Notes: generated by a model from the letters alone, not told the origin. Positions 1 to 8,424 are shown, numbered from the stretch's first letter. The stretch: DNA of 45,052 nucleotides from Actinocrinis sp035605935 (GCF_035605935.1 NZ_DATNGK010000268.1:1-45052), one strand, 5' to 3'. Numbers and translations: made by a program.

Positions 1-2
1 TG

Positions 3-1121
3 CACGGGCACTTCCTGCAGTACTCCGGCGCGATCTGGTACCCGATGGTGTACGACTTCCCGGACCGGATGAAGGAGACCGTCGGCAAACGCAAGCGGCG
101 CAACGGAATGGCCCGCGCGCTCAAGTACATGGACCAGTACCACGCGGCGCACGTCTTCCCCTTCGCCGGGCCGCCGTGCTTTCTGGATGATGATCTTTTT
201 CACCTCAACGACGTGGATCGGGATGAGGCGAACGTCTTCCCGGACCAGTTCGTCTTCCTCGAGTACCTGGCCGAGCAGGGCCGGGAGAACGCGCACCTGT
301 TCCTGACCGGCACGACCGTGGAGCTGTCCGCGGACGGCGGCTGCGCGGTGGAGCAGATCCCTGAGACCGAGGTGGCCCGGATCCGGGACGACCGGCGCGC
401 GTATCTGCTCTCGTACAAGGAGAAGGTGCAGCCGGTCATCGACGAGATCAAGGCGGCGCTTCCGGCGGACCGCTCGGATCTGGTCGGGCAGCTCAAGGAG
501 TGGGTGGAGCCGCTGATCGCGACCGCGGACCAGACCTGCGCCGGGCTCAACGGCCGAATCCTGCTGGAGGTGGCGGCGGTAGATGGCGCAGCGGACGAGC
601 TGATCCTCTTCGACTTTCTGGACCGGCGGATCGATCTGTACGCGCAAGAGGAAGTGCGCTACCGCTTCCGGGTGGCCCGGCCGCTGATCGAGGAGCTGGT
701 GCGCCACCGCGAGCAGGACTGGGTGAACGAACTGTTCCTCTCCTGCCGGTTCGAGGCCTCGCGTAAGGGTCCTTACAACGAGTACGTGTACACGTTCTTC
801 AAGTGCCTCTCCGTAGAGCGGATGACCTACGTCGAGGGCTACTACGCCGAATCGTCAGGAGTCGAGGATTACGCGCGCGTCGACGGCTACGTGGTGCAGC
901 GGCACTGCCCGCACCTGAAGGCCGACTTGGTGCGCTTCGGCACGGTGCGCGACGGCGTGCTGACCTGTCAGCTGCACGGCTGGGAGTTCGAGCTGGCCAC
1001 CGGTCGCTGCCTCACCAGTGATGATCGCAAGCTGCTGAGTCGGCCGTGCCGATCCGGCGACGGTGAAGACGCCGCGCAAGACGCCGCTTTCCCGGAGATC
1101 ACGGCGTCCACAGTGCACTGA
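3..1121 (+). CDS. MBL-fold metallohydrolase-like protein with C-terminal Rieske [2Fe-2S] domain (5' partial)
   Basis: The reading frame is open from base 3, so the true start and the metal-binding MBL N-terminus lie outside the window; the ATG at 45 is internal (the preceding codons read HFLQYSGAIWYP, typical of an MBL-fold core). Counting from that ATG, a Rieske domain sits at about residues 278-325: CxH at C288/H290 and CxxH at C308/H311, separated by 17 residues, the spacing expected for a [2Fe-2S] site with two Cys and two His ligands. The middle region (residues 100-270) is unrecognised. MBL plus Rieske is reminiscent of CMP-N-acetylneuraminate hydroxylase-type proteins, but there the Rieske domain is N-terminal, so this is a different arrangement. 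Probably an electron-transfer-assisted hydroxylase or hydrolase; substrate unknown. The last 30 residues look disordered. Confidence 0.85.
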   Translation, partial: HGHFLQYSGAIWYPMVYDFPDRMKETVGKRKRRNGMARALKYMDQYHAAHVFPFAGPPCFLDDDLFHLNDVDRDEANVFPDQFVFLEYLAEQGRENAHLFLTGTTVELSADGGCAVEQIPETEVARIRDDRRAYLLSYKEKVQPVIDEIKAALPADRSDLVGQLKEWVEPLIATADQTCAGLNGRILLEVAAVDGAADELILFDFLDRRIDLYAQEEVRYRFRVARPLIEELVRHREQDWVNELFLSCRFEASRKGPYNEYVYTFFKCLSVERMTYVEGYYAESSGVEDYARVDGYVVQRHCPHLKADLVRFGTVRDGVLTCQLHGWEFELATGRCLTSDDRKLLSRPCRSGDGEDAAQDAAFPEITASTVH

Positions 1122-1268
1122 TCAGGCGCAGGGTTTTCCCCTGCCTTCCTCGCGGTTCCGGTCGCACAGTGCCGCGCGGCTGTGCCATTCTGACAAGGTG
1201 TCGTCAAGTCTCCGCGGGACTGACGGCACGTCAGGGGGCGGTCGTAGCGGAAACTGGGGAGGCGCACG

Positions 1269-3350
1269 TTGGCGGTTTCTGAGGCGTCCCAGAGCAACGG
1301 TTTGGCGTCACCGCAACAGCCGCGGCAACCGCAAATGCAGCAGCAGCCCGAGCCGCCACGGCTACCCGCACGGCGCCGACGGCGCCCCGCGGCGCGGCTG
1401 CGCGAGCTGTGGACGCGGCGGCCCAACGTGTTCGCCTTCCTGCTGCTCGGCTCGCTGGTGCTGGCGCTCGCGGTCACCTCGTGGAGCACCGGCTTCCACA
1501 GCGGCTTCTGGCCGAACTTCCTGCTCAACTCCGCCGGGGACCTGATCGGCGGCATGATCGTGCTCTTCCTCATCGAGCCGATCGTGCGGCAGGCCGCGGC
1601 GCAGCAGATCCGCCAGCATCCGCGGCTCGACTACGGCTGGTTCCTGCGCCGGGTCGGCGAGGCCCGCAAGCAGATCAGGATCCTGGACACCTTCTCCGGC
1701 ATGTTCGGCAACGATCACGACGGCGCCATCAGAGCACTGCGAGATGCCGCGATCCAGGGCGCGGACATCAGGGTGCTGCTGATGAGCCCGAACACCGACG
1801 CCTCGGCGCTGCGCGAGTTCCAGCTGCGCCAGACCATGCCCGGGCTGTGGATCAACGACCGGATCCAGGCGAACATCGCGGACTTCCGGCTGCTGGAGGC
1901 GGCGATCCTGGCGGTCGGCAACGGCCTGCCGCACGGCCGGTTCGAGCTGCGGCTGTACACCGTGGCCGCGCCGTTCACGCTGTACGGCTGGGATGATCGG
2001 GCGCTGTTCGCCTTCCTGCCGCCGCACGCCCTGTCGAATCAGTCCACGCAGTTGGAGATCACCGACCAGTCGCAGTTGGGCCGGGAGGCGCTGGACCAGT
2101 TCGAGGCGATCTGGGCGGACGCGGCCCCGATCCCGCAGTTGCTTCCGGTGCTGGTGGTGGACGAGCAGGCGAACAGGGACCTGCTGGTGCGGTTCGTGCA
2201 CATCGACAACGCCACCTATCTGATCAGCAAGCGGATCGACGCGGCGATCCATGCCAATCCCGCGCTGCGCATCCGATTCGGTGATCAGAGCACTGTGTTC
2301 CAACCGGAGGCGATCGCCTCGGACGATCCGGTGGCACGGGTGCTGGACCGTGAGTTCTACGCCAAGTACGCGCGCCGCCCCGACGCCGGATTCCACCTGC
2401 TGCGGCCAGAAGCGGACGTGTCCACGCCGACGGACCGGCCGCGCGAGTACGACTCGCTGCCGACCCGCACGCTGGTCGATCTCATCGGCGAGTCGCAAGA
2501 GGTCATCCGGATCCTGGACACCAGTTCCACGCTGATCGCCGAGGGTGGCGCGCCGCTGATCCGCACCATGGAGCAGGCGCTGGCCCGCGGGGTGAAGGTG
2601 CAGGTGCTGCTGCTGGCCCCGACCACTCAGGTGGCGCAGGACCGGGCCGCCGAGATCCAGGATCCGGCGTTCGACACCAGGATCGAGGAAAACATCAGGG
2701 AGCTGCGACGACTGGCACGCAAGACCGCGATGGACGGGGTGGCCGCGGACCGGCTCGAAGTACGGCTCTATGACCGGCTGCCGGAGTGCAGCGTGCATCA
2801 GGTGGACGACCGGATCATGGTCGCCTTCTTGCCCTACCAGCGGCGTACCTCGCGGGTGAAGCATCTGGAGATCGGCAACGACGCCTCGCTCGGCCAGTTC
2901 GCGCAGCTCCAGTTCGAGTCGAAATGGCAGGTGGCACGGCCGCTCGACGGCATGCGCTACGCGAACCTGCACAACGGTGCGGAGCTTCGCAGACTACTGC
3001 TGCGCATTTGGGATACCGAAGCGGCGGGAGAGGACGCCACGGGCGCGCGTTACCTGGCGTCGACCAGGATCGAGGGGATTCTCACGGCCAGCGGCCGGGG
3101 ACCGGGGCCGGGCGAGGACGCGCACGTGCCGCAGGTGCGCTTGGAGGTCGAGGACCGGCCCGGTCAGCAGTACTGCCTGTCCGAGCCGATCTTCGCCGAT
3201 TCGCCGGAGGGGATCCTCGCGGCCGAAGTGTTCGCCGTCGTCTTCGGGGTGGCTCCGGACGCGCCGATCCGCCGGCTCGACCCGGTCAGCGGGCACGTGC
3301 CGGGACCGGGGACGGCACCGGATGATGCCGAGGCGCGGTCCCGGGCTTAG
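1269..3350 (+). CDS. Membrane-anchored protein with duplicated PLD-like (DUF5919-like) module
   Basis: 693 residues from a TTG start chosen because GGGGAGG lies 6 bases upstream. The N-terminus is Gln/Pro- and Arg-rich (1-50), followed by two predicted membrane segments (about 53-71 and 83-104). The rest is probably cytosolic and contains an internal duplication. Module 1 (about 136-283) and module 2 (about 413-555) share IRILDT, a GA/GV-(DK)-(IV)-(RQ)-VLL strand, an (F/L)E(L/V)RLY strand, a DDR-(AI)-x-(FV)-AF strand, LEI and a terminal F-E-x-x-W. This pattern is like PLD-superfamily/DUF5919 sensor or effector domains; I see no intact HxK(x4)D catalytic motif, so a catalytic role is doubtful. 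The last 120 residues are an unrecognised domain. It is convergent with the E1-beta gene, with only 7 bases between stops. Function unknown; a membrane-associated sensing or immunity role is inference. Confidence 0.75.
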   Translation: MAVSEASQSNGLASPQQPRQPQMQQQPEPPRLPARRRRRPAARLRELWTRRPNVFAFLLLGSLVLALAVTSWSTGFHSGFWPNFLLNSAGDLIGGMIVLFLIEPIVRQAAAQQIRQHPRLDYGWFLRRVGEARKQIRILDTFSGMFGNDHDGAIRALRDAAIQGADIRVLLMSPNTDASALREFQLRQTMPGLWINDRIQANIADFRLLEAAILAVGNGLPHGRFELRLYTVAAPFTLYGWDDRALFAFLPPHALSNQSTQLEITDQSQLGREALDQFEAIWADAAPIPQLLPVLVVDEQANRDLLVRFVHIDNATYLISKRIDAAIHANPALRIRFGDQSTVFQPEAIASDDPVARVLDREFYAKYARRPDAGFHLLRPEADVSTPTDRPREYDSLPTRTLVDLIGESQEVIRILDTSSTLIAEGGAPLIRTMEQALARGVKVQVLLLAPTTQVAQDRAAEIQDPAFDTRIEENIRELRRLARKTAMDGVAADRLEVRLYDRLPECSVHQVDDRIMVAFLPYQRRTSRVKHLEIGNDASLGQFAQLQFESKWQVARPLDGMRYANLHNGAELRRLLLRIWDTEAAGEDATGARYLASTRIEGILTASGRGPGPGEDAHVPQVRLEVEDRPGQQYCLSEPIFADSPEGILAAEVFAVVFGVAPDAPIRRLDPVSGHVPGPGTAPDDAEARSRA

Positions 3351-3357
3351 GCCAGGC

Positions 3358-4398
3358 TCAGGCGGACATGGCGCGTTCCACCGCGTCCAGCACGCGGTCG
3401 ACGCTCGGAAGATGCCAGTGTTCGAGCTTCGGCGGCGGGTAGGGGATGTCCAGTCCGGTGACTCGCAGCACCGGGGCTTCGAGCCGGTAGAAGCAGCGCT
3501 CTGATACCCGAGCGGCGATCTCGGCGCCGAACCCGGCGAACCCGGCGGCCTCGTGGACCACGATGGCACGGCCGGTACGCTCGACGCTGGCCAGCACGGT
3601 GGCGTCGTCGAAGGGCACCAGGCTGCGCAGGTCCAGGACTTCCAGGTCGTAGCCGAGTTCGGCGGCGTGCTGCGCGCTCTCCAGAGCGACCGGCACGCTC
3701 TGGCCGTAGGCGATGAGGGTCAGGTCGCGGCCGGTGCGCCGGATCGCGGCCGTGCCGATCGGCCCGGTGGTCACCGGAAGGGTGAGCTGCGCCTTGGACC
3801 AGTACAGCCGCTTGGGTTCGAAGAAGACCACCGGATCCGGCGACGCGATCGCGCTGCGCAGCAGCCAGTAGGCATCCTCGACCGTGGCCGGGGTGACCAC
3901 GTGGATGCCCGGGGTGTGCGCGATGTAGGCCTCTGATGAATCGCTGTGGTGTTCGACGCCGCCGATGCCGCCGCCATAAGGAATGCGGATGACGATGGGC
4001 ATCGGCAGGGCGCCGCGGGTGCGGTTGCGCATCTTCGACAGATGGCTGACAAGCTGCTCGAAGGCCGGGTAGGCAAAGGCGTCGAACTGCATCTCGACCA
4101 CCGGCCGGTAGCCGTACATCGCCATGCCGATCGCGGTGCCCAGGATCGAGGCCTCGGCCAGCGGGGTGTCGAAGCAGCGGCTCTCGCCGAAGCGCGCGGC
4201 CAGGCCGTCGGTGACCCGGAAGACACCGCCGAGTTCGCCCACGTCCTCACCGAAGACGACGACCCGTTCGTCTGCCGTCATCGCGTCGGCGAGCGCCTGG
4301 TTGAGCGCTTTGGCGAGGGTGAGGGTCGCGGGCTTGGCCGGCGCGGGCGCGGAAGGAGTCGCGGCGGGCAGGGAGGGGGACGCGGTTGCCACGGACAT
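3358..4398 (-). CDS. 2-oxo acid dehydrogenase E1 component, beta subunit (pyruvate/branched-chain type, pdhB/bkdB)
   Basis: 346 residues. Transketolase-like E1-beta subunit: the pyrimidine-binding domain begins with VVVFGEDVGELGGVF near residue 47, followed by the characteristic ETPLAE-like segment (FDTPLAEASILGTAIGMAM), an EMQFDAFAYPAFEQL stretch and a RIPYGGG loop; the C-terminal transketolase domain ends with YPPPKLEHWHLP. It pairs with the E1-alpha product of the next gene to form the alpha2beta2 decarboxylase that moves the acyl group of a branched-chain 2-oxo acid or pyruvate onto a lipoyl E2. The first 22 residues are an Ala/Pro/Ser-rich extension. Its ATG shares one base with the alpha stop codon (TGATG), so the pair is translationally coupled. 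No E2 or E3 gene follows. Pyruvate versus branched-chain specificity cannot be read from the sequence. Confidence 0.93.
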   Translation of the reverse strand: MSVATASPSLPAATPSAPAPAKPATLTLAKALNQALADAMTADERVVVFGEDVGELGGVFRVTDGLAARFGESRCFDTPLAEASILGTAIGMAMYGYRPVVEMQFDAFAYPAFEQLVSHLSKMRNRTRGALPMPIVIRIPYGGGIGGVEHHSDSSEAYIAHTPGIHVVTPATVEDAYWLLRSAIASPDPVVFFEPKRLYWSKAQLTLPVTTGPIGTAAIRRTGRDLTLIAYGQSVPVALESAQHAAELGYDLEVLDLRSLVPFDDATVLASVERTGRAIVVHEAAGFAGFGAEIAARVSERCFYRLEAPVLRVTGLDIPYPPPKLEHWHLPSVDRVLDAVERAMSA

Positions 4399-5570
4399 CA
4401 GGCCTGCCCGCCCTGCGCCGCGTCATGCTGCTGCCCGTCGCGCTGTACGGCGGCGGCCTCCGCCTCGATCATGGCTCGCTGCGCGCGCAGCTGCGGGGTG
4501 GGGCTGGCGAATACGTGATCGAACATGTCGGCCGGGTCCACCTCGGGCTCGCGCACCAGCTCTTCGCGCATCGCGGCCGCGTACTTCGCGCCTTCCTCGC
4601 CGATCGCCGTGTCCAGGCCCGCGTCGAGGTGGCCGATCGCGGTCAGATAGCGGGCGAGGCGGTCCACCGGGTCGCGGCCGAGCCACAGGTCTACTTCGCT
4701 GGTGTCGCGATAACGGTTCGCGTCATCCGCGTTGGTGTGCGGCCGGATCCGGTAGGTGATCGCCTCGATCAGCGTCGGGCCGCCGCCGCTGCGGGCCCGC
4801 TCCATCGCCTCGCCGAGCACGTGCATCAGGCCGATGACGTCGTTGCCGTCGACGCGCACGCCGGGCATGCCGTAGCCGACGCCCTTGCCTGCCAAGGACA
4901 GCGCGTGGGTCTGCTTGCGCAGCGGCACGGAGATCGCGTACTGGTTGTTCTGCACCAGAAACACCACAGGAGCCTGATACACCGCGGCGCTGTTGCAGGC
5001 TTCGTGGAAGTCGCCCTCACTGGTCGCGCCGTCACCCAGCAGACACAGCGCGACAACCGGGTCGCCGGCCATCTTCGCGGCCAACGCCAAGCCGACCGCA
5101 TGCGGGGCCTGAGTCGCCAACGGAGTGCACTGCGGAGCGGTGCGCCAGCGCTTCGAGTCGTAGCCGCAATGCCACGAACCGCGCAGCAACGTCAGCGCCT
5201 CAACGGGATCGATGCCACGCACCGCGAGCGCGGCGGTATCCCGGTAGGTCGGGAAAAGCCAGTCCTGCGGCTCAAGGCAGAGCGCCGCGGCAGTCTGGCA
5301 CGCCTCCTGCCCACGCGAGGAGGGGTACACGGCCAAGTGCCCCTGCATCACCAGGGCTGTCGCCTCGGTGTCGAAGGCACGAGCCAGCCGCAACGCCCGA
5401 TACAGCGCGAGCAATCGGTCCCCGGCAAGCAAGTCCGGGGCCGGGCGCAGGCCCCCCTCGACCGGTGCGCCGTGCTCATCGAGATAGCGCAGCGGATCGG
5501 TGTCCCAGTACGAGGCGGCGGCCGCGGGGTTGCCGCGGGTAGCCGCCAAGGGCAGGTCGAGCAGCGTCAT
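4398..5570 (-). CDS. 2-oxo acid dehydrogenase E1 component, alpha subunit (pdhA/bkdA type)
   Basis: 390 residues from the ATG at 5570, chosen because GGAG lies 6 bases upstream and because a regulator-like palindrome (5602-5615) sits just above it; a 30-residue longer in-frame ORF (to 5660) would run through that operator. Thiamine-diphosphate motif: GDGATSEGDFHEA at 179-191 and NN at 208-209. The conserved loop YRIRPHTNADD resembles the phosphorylation-loop region of PDH/BCKDH E1 alpha. With E1-beta it decarboxylates a 2-oxo acid using TPP. It lies downstream of the TetR gene on the same strand but probably has its own promoter, since 161 bases and an operator separate them. Its neighbours paaN and a PaaR-like repressor suggest a role with aromatic or CoA-ester catabolism. 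Confidence 0.92.
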   Translation of the reverse strand: MTLLDLPLAATRGNPAAAASYWDTDPLRYLDEHGAPVEGGLRPAPDLLAGDRLLALYRALRLARAFDTEATALVMQGHLAVYPSSRGQEACQTAAALCLEPQDWLFPTYRDTAALAVRGIDPVEALTLLRGSWHCGYDSKRWRTAPQCTPLATQAPHAVGLALAAKMAGDPVVALCLLGDGATSEGDFHEACNSAAVYQAPVVFLVQNNQYAISVPLRKQTHALSLAGKGVGYGMPGVRVDGNDVIGLMHVLGEAMERARSGGGPTLIEAITYRIRPHTNADDANRYRDTSEVDLWLGRDPVDRLARYLTAIGHLDAGLDTAIGEEGAKYAAAMREELVREPEVDPADMFDHVFASPTPQLRAQRAMIEAEAAAVQRDGQQHDAAQGGQA

Positions 5571-5601
5571 GGGTTCTCCACGGGGCCGGTCTCGGTTCCC
5601 G

Positions 5602-5615
5602 ACCGAAGGTTCGGT
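5602..5615. promoter_or_regulatory. Candidate PaaR/TetR operator upstream of E1-alpha
   Basis: ACCGAAGGTTCGGT differs at one central base from the perfect palindrome at 6444-6457. It lies 32 bases upstream of the E1-alpha ATG, where a repressor could block the promoter of the E1 pair. Assigning it to the adjacent TetR protein is inference from site identity and position. Confidence 0.65.
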
Positions 5616-5731
5616 TGGGCGTACGGCCCCAGTCTGCGTGACGCGCGGGGCGGTGTCCACACTGTGGGACGAACGACTGCTCGAAGACCTGACGCAGAGC
5701 TGGCGCGCAGCTGGCCGACTCGCGAACCGGG

Positions 5732-6388
5732 TTAGCGGCGAGGCGGATTACGCAGGCCCTCGAACACGATGGCAGCCAGGGCGTCGGCCAGTTCCCCCGC
5801 CTCGACCCCAGCTCCGCGCCCACCCGGCCGGTACCACTCGGAGATCGAGTTGACCATGCCGAAGACCAGGCGCGCGGTCAGCCGCGGGTCGAGCCCGGCG
5901 CGCAGGTCGCCCTCCTCGATCGCCTCTGCGGCCAGCTCGGCGACCCGGTGATCGAAGTCGCGGCGCCGGTCGAGCGCGTCGCGCTCGGCAACCGTGTTGC
6001 CGCGCACCCGCAGCAGCAGCGTGACGTGCGGCAGCTTCTCGACCAGCTCAAGGCAGGTGCGGCGCACCACGTACTCAAGCCGATCAGCGGCCCGGCCCTC
6101 GCGCGCACCCGGCTCGTCGAGGATCCCGAACAGACCGTCCAGCGCCCGGGTCACCGCGAGGCGCAGCAACTCTTCCTTGCCCGACACGTGGTGGTAGATC
6201 GAGGACTTGGTGATGCCGGCCGCCCTCGCCAGGTCCTCCATCGAGGTGCCGTCATAGCCGCGCACGTTGAAGACCTCGACCGCGACGGCCAGCAGCGACT
6301 CGACGCTGTGGCTGTCTTTGCGCCCGGCGGTCGGGGCGGCTGTCGAGGCGGCGGCCGCGGAGACGGCGGCGGGGGGTGTGCTCACCAC
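5732..6388 (-). CDS. TetR-family transcriptional regulator, PaaR-like
   Basis: 218 residues from the GTG at 6388, with AGGAGG 7 bases upstream; a second GTG follows immediately. Residues 1-25 are an Ala-rich tail, then a typical TetR HTH: VFNVRGYDGTSMEDLARAAG followed by ITKSSIYHHVSGKEELL. The C-terminal ligand domain contains the region ending SISEWYRPGG and a final helix with ADALAAIVFEGL, as in TetR_C regulators of fatty-acid/phenylacetate genes. It is divergent from paaN and upstream of the E1 genes. Two near-identical palindromes (6444-6457 and 5602-5615) flank the gene and look like its operators, so it likely represses paaN, itself and the E1 pair until a CoA thioester such as phenylacetyl-CoA binds. 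The ligand is inferred from known PaaR proteins, not visible here. Confidence 0.85.
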   Translation of the reverse strand: MVSTPPAAVSAAAASTAAPTAGRKDSHSVESLLAVAVEVFNVRGYDGTSMEDLARAAGITKSSIYHHVSGKEELLRLAVTRALDGLFGILDEPGAREGRAADRLEYVVRRTCLELVEKLPHVTLLLRVRGNTVAERDALDRRRDFDHRVAELAAEAIEEGDLRAGLDPRLTARLVFGMVNSISEWYRPGGRGAGVEAGELADALAAIVFEGLRNPPRR

Positions 6389-6443
6389 GGTTTGGCCTCC
6401 TGTGGGTGGTGCTCGGATGCCTGCCGACCTACCCTGCCAGACT

Positions 6444-6457
6444 ACCGAACGTTCGGT
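6444..6457. promoter_or_regulatory. Perfect 14-bp palindrome, candidate PaaR operator
   Basis: ACCGAACGTTCGGT is a perfect inverted repeat between the TetR gene (GTG at 6388) and paaN (ATG at 6532). With flanking ACT/TACT it resembles the published corynebacterial PaaR consensus (ACCG-NN-CG-NN-CGGT core), recalled from knowledge. It would control both divergent promoters. Confidence 0.75.
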
Positions 6458-6531
6458 TACTCTAAGAAGAACGCGCGTCGAATCAGTACCGGCACTGCTC
6501 GCGCAGTCCCGCATCCTCGCAAGGAGCCGCC

Positions 6532-8205
6532 ATGACCGGCAACGCCGCCGACCTGGTCGCCCGCCATCGTCCTACCCTGGACGCCGCGCTGGCCGCGATC
6601 CGCACCCGCGAGTTCTTCACGCACTTCCCGGAGCAGATCAAGGCCTACCCGCAGGAGCGCGCCGCCGCGGGGAAGGCCTGGTTCGACGGGCTGCTCGGCG
6701 GTGCTTTCCCGCTGGAACAGGCCGGCACCGACGGGCAGGTCGGCGGCGAGCGCTCGCCATACGGGTTCGAACTCGGTGTCACGTATCCGCATTCTGATAT
6801 TGATGCGCTACTGCCCGCCATGGCGTCCGGTCTGCCGGCTTGGCGGGATGCCGGAGCAGAAGTCAGGGCGGCCGTTTGCATCGAGATCCTGACTCAGCTC
6901 AATGAGCTGTCTTTCGAGGTCTCATACGCCGCGATGCACACTTCGGGCCAGGCGTTCGGCATGGCATTCCAGGCCGCCGGACCGCATGCGCAGGACCGCG
7001 GTCTCGAAGCCGTCGTGTACGGATACTCGGCGATGAATTCCCATGTGTCGCAAGCCTTGTGGGAGAAGCCTCAGGGCTCGCGCCCGCCGGTTCGGCTCGC
7101 GAAGAAGTGGGTCGCGGTCCCGCGCGGAATCGCCCTGGTCATCGGCTGCAACACCTTCCCCACCTGGAACGGCTACCCGGGCCTGTTCGCCTCCCTGGTC
7201 ACCGGCAACGCGGTGCTGGTCAAGCCGCACCCGAACGCGATCCTGCCGCTGGCGCTGACCGTGCAGGTCGCGCGGAAGGTGCTGGCCGAGGCCGGGTTCG
7301 ACCCGAACCTGGTCGCGCTGGCCGCCGAGGAGCCCGCGGAGCGGCTGGCCAAGACCCTGGCGCTGCGGCCCGAGGTGCGCATCATCGACTTCACCGGCTC
7401 CAACGAGTTCGGGGACTGGCTCGAGCGCAAAGCCGTACAAGCGCAGGTGTTCACCGAGAAGGCCGGGGTGAACACGATCATCGTGGACTCGTTCCCGGCG
7501 GATCAGTACCCTGCCGCGCTCGACCATCTCGCCTTCTCGCTCTCGCTGTACACCGCGCAGATGTGCACCGCGCCGCAGAACCTGCTGGTGCCCCGCGATG
7601 GCGTGCGGGTCGGCGACGAGGTCCGCTCCTTCGAGCAGTTCGGCTCGGATCTGGCGGCGGCGGTGGACAAACTGCTCGGCGACGACGCACGGGCGAGCGC
7701 CGTGCTCGGCGCGGTCGTCAACCCGTTCATCGTCGAACGGCTGACCCAGGCTGAGGGCGTGGGCAAGACCGTGCTGGCGTCGCGGGAGGTGAAGCACCCT
7801 GAGTTCCCCGAGGCGACCGTGCGCACGCCGCTGATCGCGGCCGTGGACGCGGCCGACGCGAGCGTGTACGAGCACGAATGGTTCGGGCCGGTCTCCTTCC
7901 TCATCGCCACCGAGGACACCAAGCACTCGATCGACCTCTACCGGCGTACGGTCTCGCGCAACGGCGCGCTCACCGCCGCGGTGTATTCGACCGATGAGTC
8001 GGTCATCGCGGCCACGGAGGAGGCGACCTGGGACGCGGGCGCGAACCTGTCGATCAACCTCACCGGCGCGGTGTACATGAACCAGTCCGCCGGCTTCTCC
8101 GACTACCACGGCACCGGCCTGAACCCGGCCGCGAATGCTACTTACACCGATCACGGCTTCGTCGCGTCGAGATTCCGCTTCGTACAGTCCCGCCGGCCCG
8201 CGTAG
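6532..8205 (+). CDS. paaN: Phenylacetic acid degradation protein PaaN (aldehyde dehydrogenase family)
   Basis: 557 residues, ATG preceded by AAGGAG. It is a stand-alone aldehyde-dehydrogenase-fold protein of the PaaN_2 type, lacking the MaoC hydratase domain found in fused PaaZ. The N-terminal 130 residues carry the family-specific FFTHFPEQIKAYP segment; the Rossmann/ALDH core follows, with candidate general base E309 (FTEKAGVN) and catalytic C345 (AQMCTAPQNLL). It would oxidise an aldehyde intermediate of phenylacetyl-CoA catabolism to the acid. No paaABCDE oxygenase genes are in the window, so the rest of the pathway must lie elsewhere. It is divergent from the PaaR-like regulator, with a shared operator between them, and is followed by a strong hairpin terminator. 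Confidence 0.93.
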   Translation: MTGNAADLVARHRPTLDAALAAIRTREFFTHFPEQIKAYPQERAAAGKAWFDGLLGGAFPLEQAGTDGQVGGERSPYGFELGVTYPHSDIDALLPAMASGLPAWRDAGAEVRAAVCIEILTQLNELSFEVSYAAMHTSGQAFGMAFQAAGPHAQDRGLEAVVYGYSAMNSHVSQALWEKPQGSRPPVRLAKKWVAVPRGIALVIGCNTFPTWNGYPGLFASLVTGNAVLVKPHPNAILPLALTVQVARKVLAEAGFDPNLVALAAEEPAERLAKTLALRPEVRIIDFTGSNEFGDWLERKAVQAQVFTEKAGVNTIIVDSFPADQYPAALDHLAFSLSLYTAQMCTAPQNLLVPRDGVRVGDEVRSFEQFGSDLAAAVDKLLGDDARASAVLGAVVNPFIVERLTQAEGVGKTVLASREVKHPEFPEATVRTPLIAAVDAADASVYEHEWFGPVSFLIATEDTKHSIDLYRRTVSRNGALTAAVYSTDESVIAATEEATWDAGANLSINLTGAVYMNQSAGFSDYHGTGLNPAANATYTDHGFVASRFRFVQSRRPA

Positions 8206-8253
8206 ATCGCGTTTCGACGGTCCTTCGAAACACCGCTGACACCAGCGGAAACA

Positions 8254-8300
8254 GGGCCTGCTACGGCTTCAGCGCCGTGGCAGGTCCTTTCTTTGCTTTC
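8254..8300 (+). terminator. Rho-independent terminator after paaN
   Basis: Stem GGGCCTGCTACGGC (8254-8267) pairs with 8274-8287 over 14 bp, including two G-T pairs, around a 6-base loop, followed by a T-rich run TTTCTTTGCTTT. A smaller hairpin, CCGCTG/CAGCGG, sits just before it at 8233-8248. Confidence 0.85.
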
Positions 8301-8357
8301 CCGCCGCGTCCGGTAACAGAGAAGTAACGTTCGACGGGGCTGTCGCCGGGGGGCTTG

Positions 8358-8371
8358 TGAGAGCGCTCTCA
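8358..8371. promoter_or_regulatory. LacI-type operator, perfect palindrome
   Basis: TGAGAGCGCTCTCA is a perfect 14-bp palindrome in the 442-base gap before the LacI gene. It differs from the CebR box known in Streptomyces (TGGGAGCGCTCCCA) only at one symmetric position per arm. Likely autoregulatory and controlling the transporter operon. Confidence 0.75.
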
Positions 8372-8400
8372 AGGATGTACGTTTCCGGCATCCCCGAGGG

Positions 8401-8424
8401 GTAAGCGCTTACGCAAGCGCTTAC
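8401..8424. promoter_or_regulatory. Tandem pair of LacI-type operator palindromes
   Basis: GTAAGCGCTTAC (8401-8412, perfect palindrome) is followed directly by GCAAGCGCTTAC (8413-8424, one mismatch). Both share the AGCGCT core of the site at 8358-8371. The 12-bp spacing puts the two on nearly the same face of the helix. The rest of the 8206-8647 gap holds the paaN terminator and no credible gene. Confidence 0.7.

Noticed and set aside
1362..2972. 536-codon minus-strand ORF opposite the PLD-like gene
   Set aside because: Composition typical of antisense shadows; the plus-strand frame has repeats and ribosome site.
5571..5660. 30-residue N-terminal extension of E1 alpha
   Set aside because: No ribosome site at 5660 and it would place the operator inside the gene.
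6388..6514. 42-residue N-terminal extension of the TetR gene
   Set aside because: The extension would start within the operator region; AGGAGG supports GTG at 6388.
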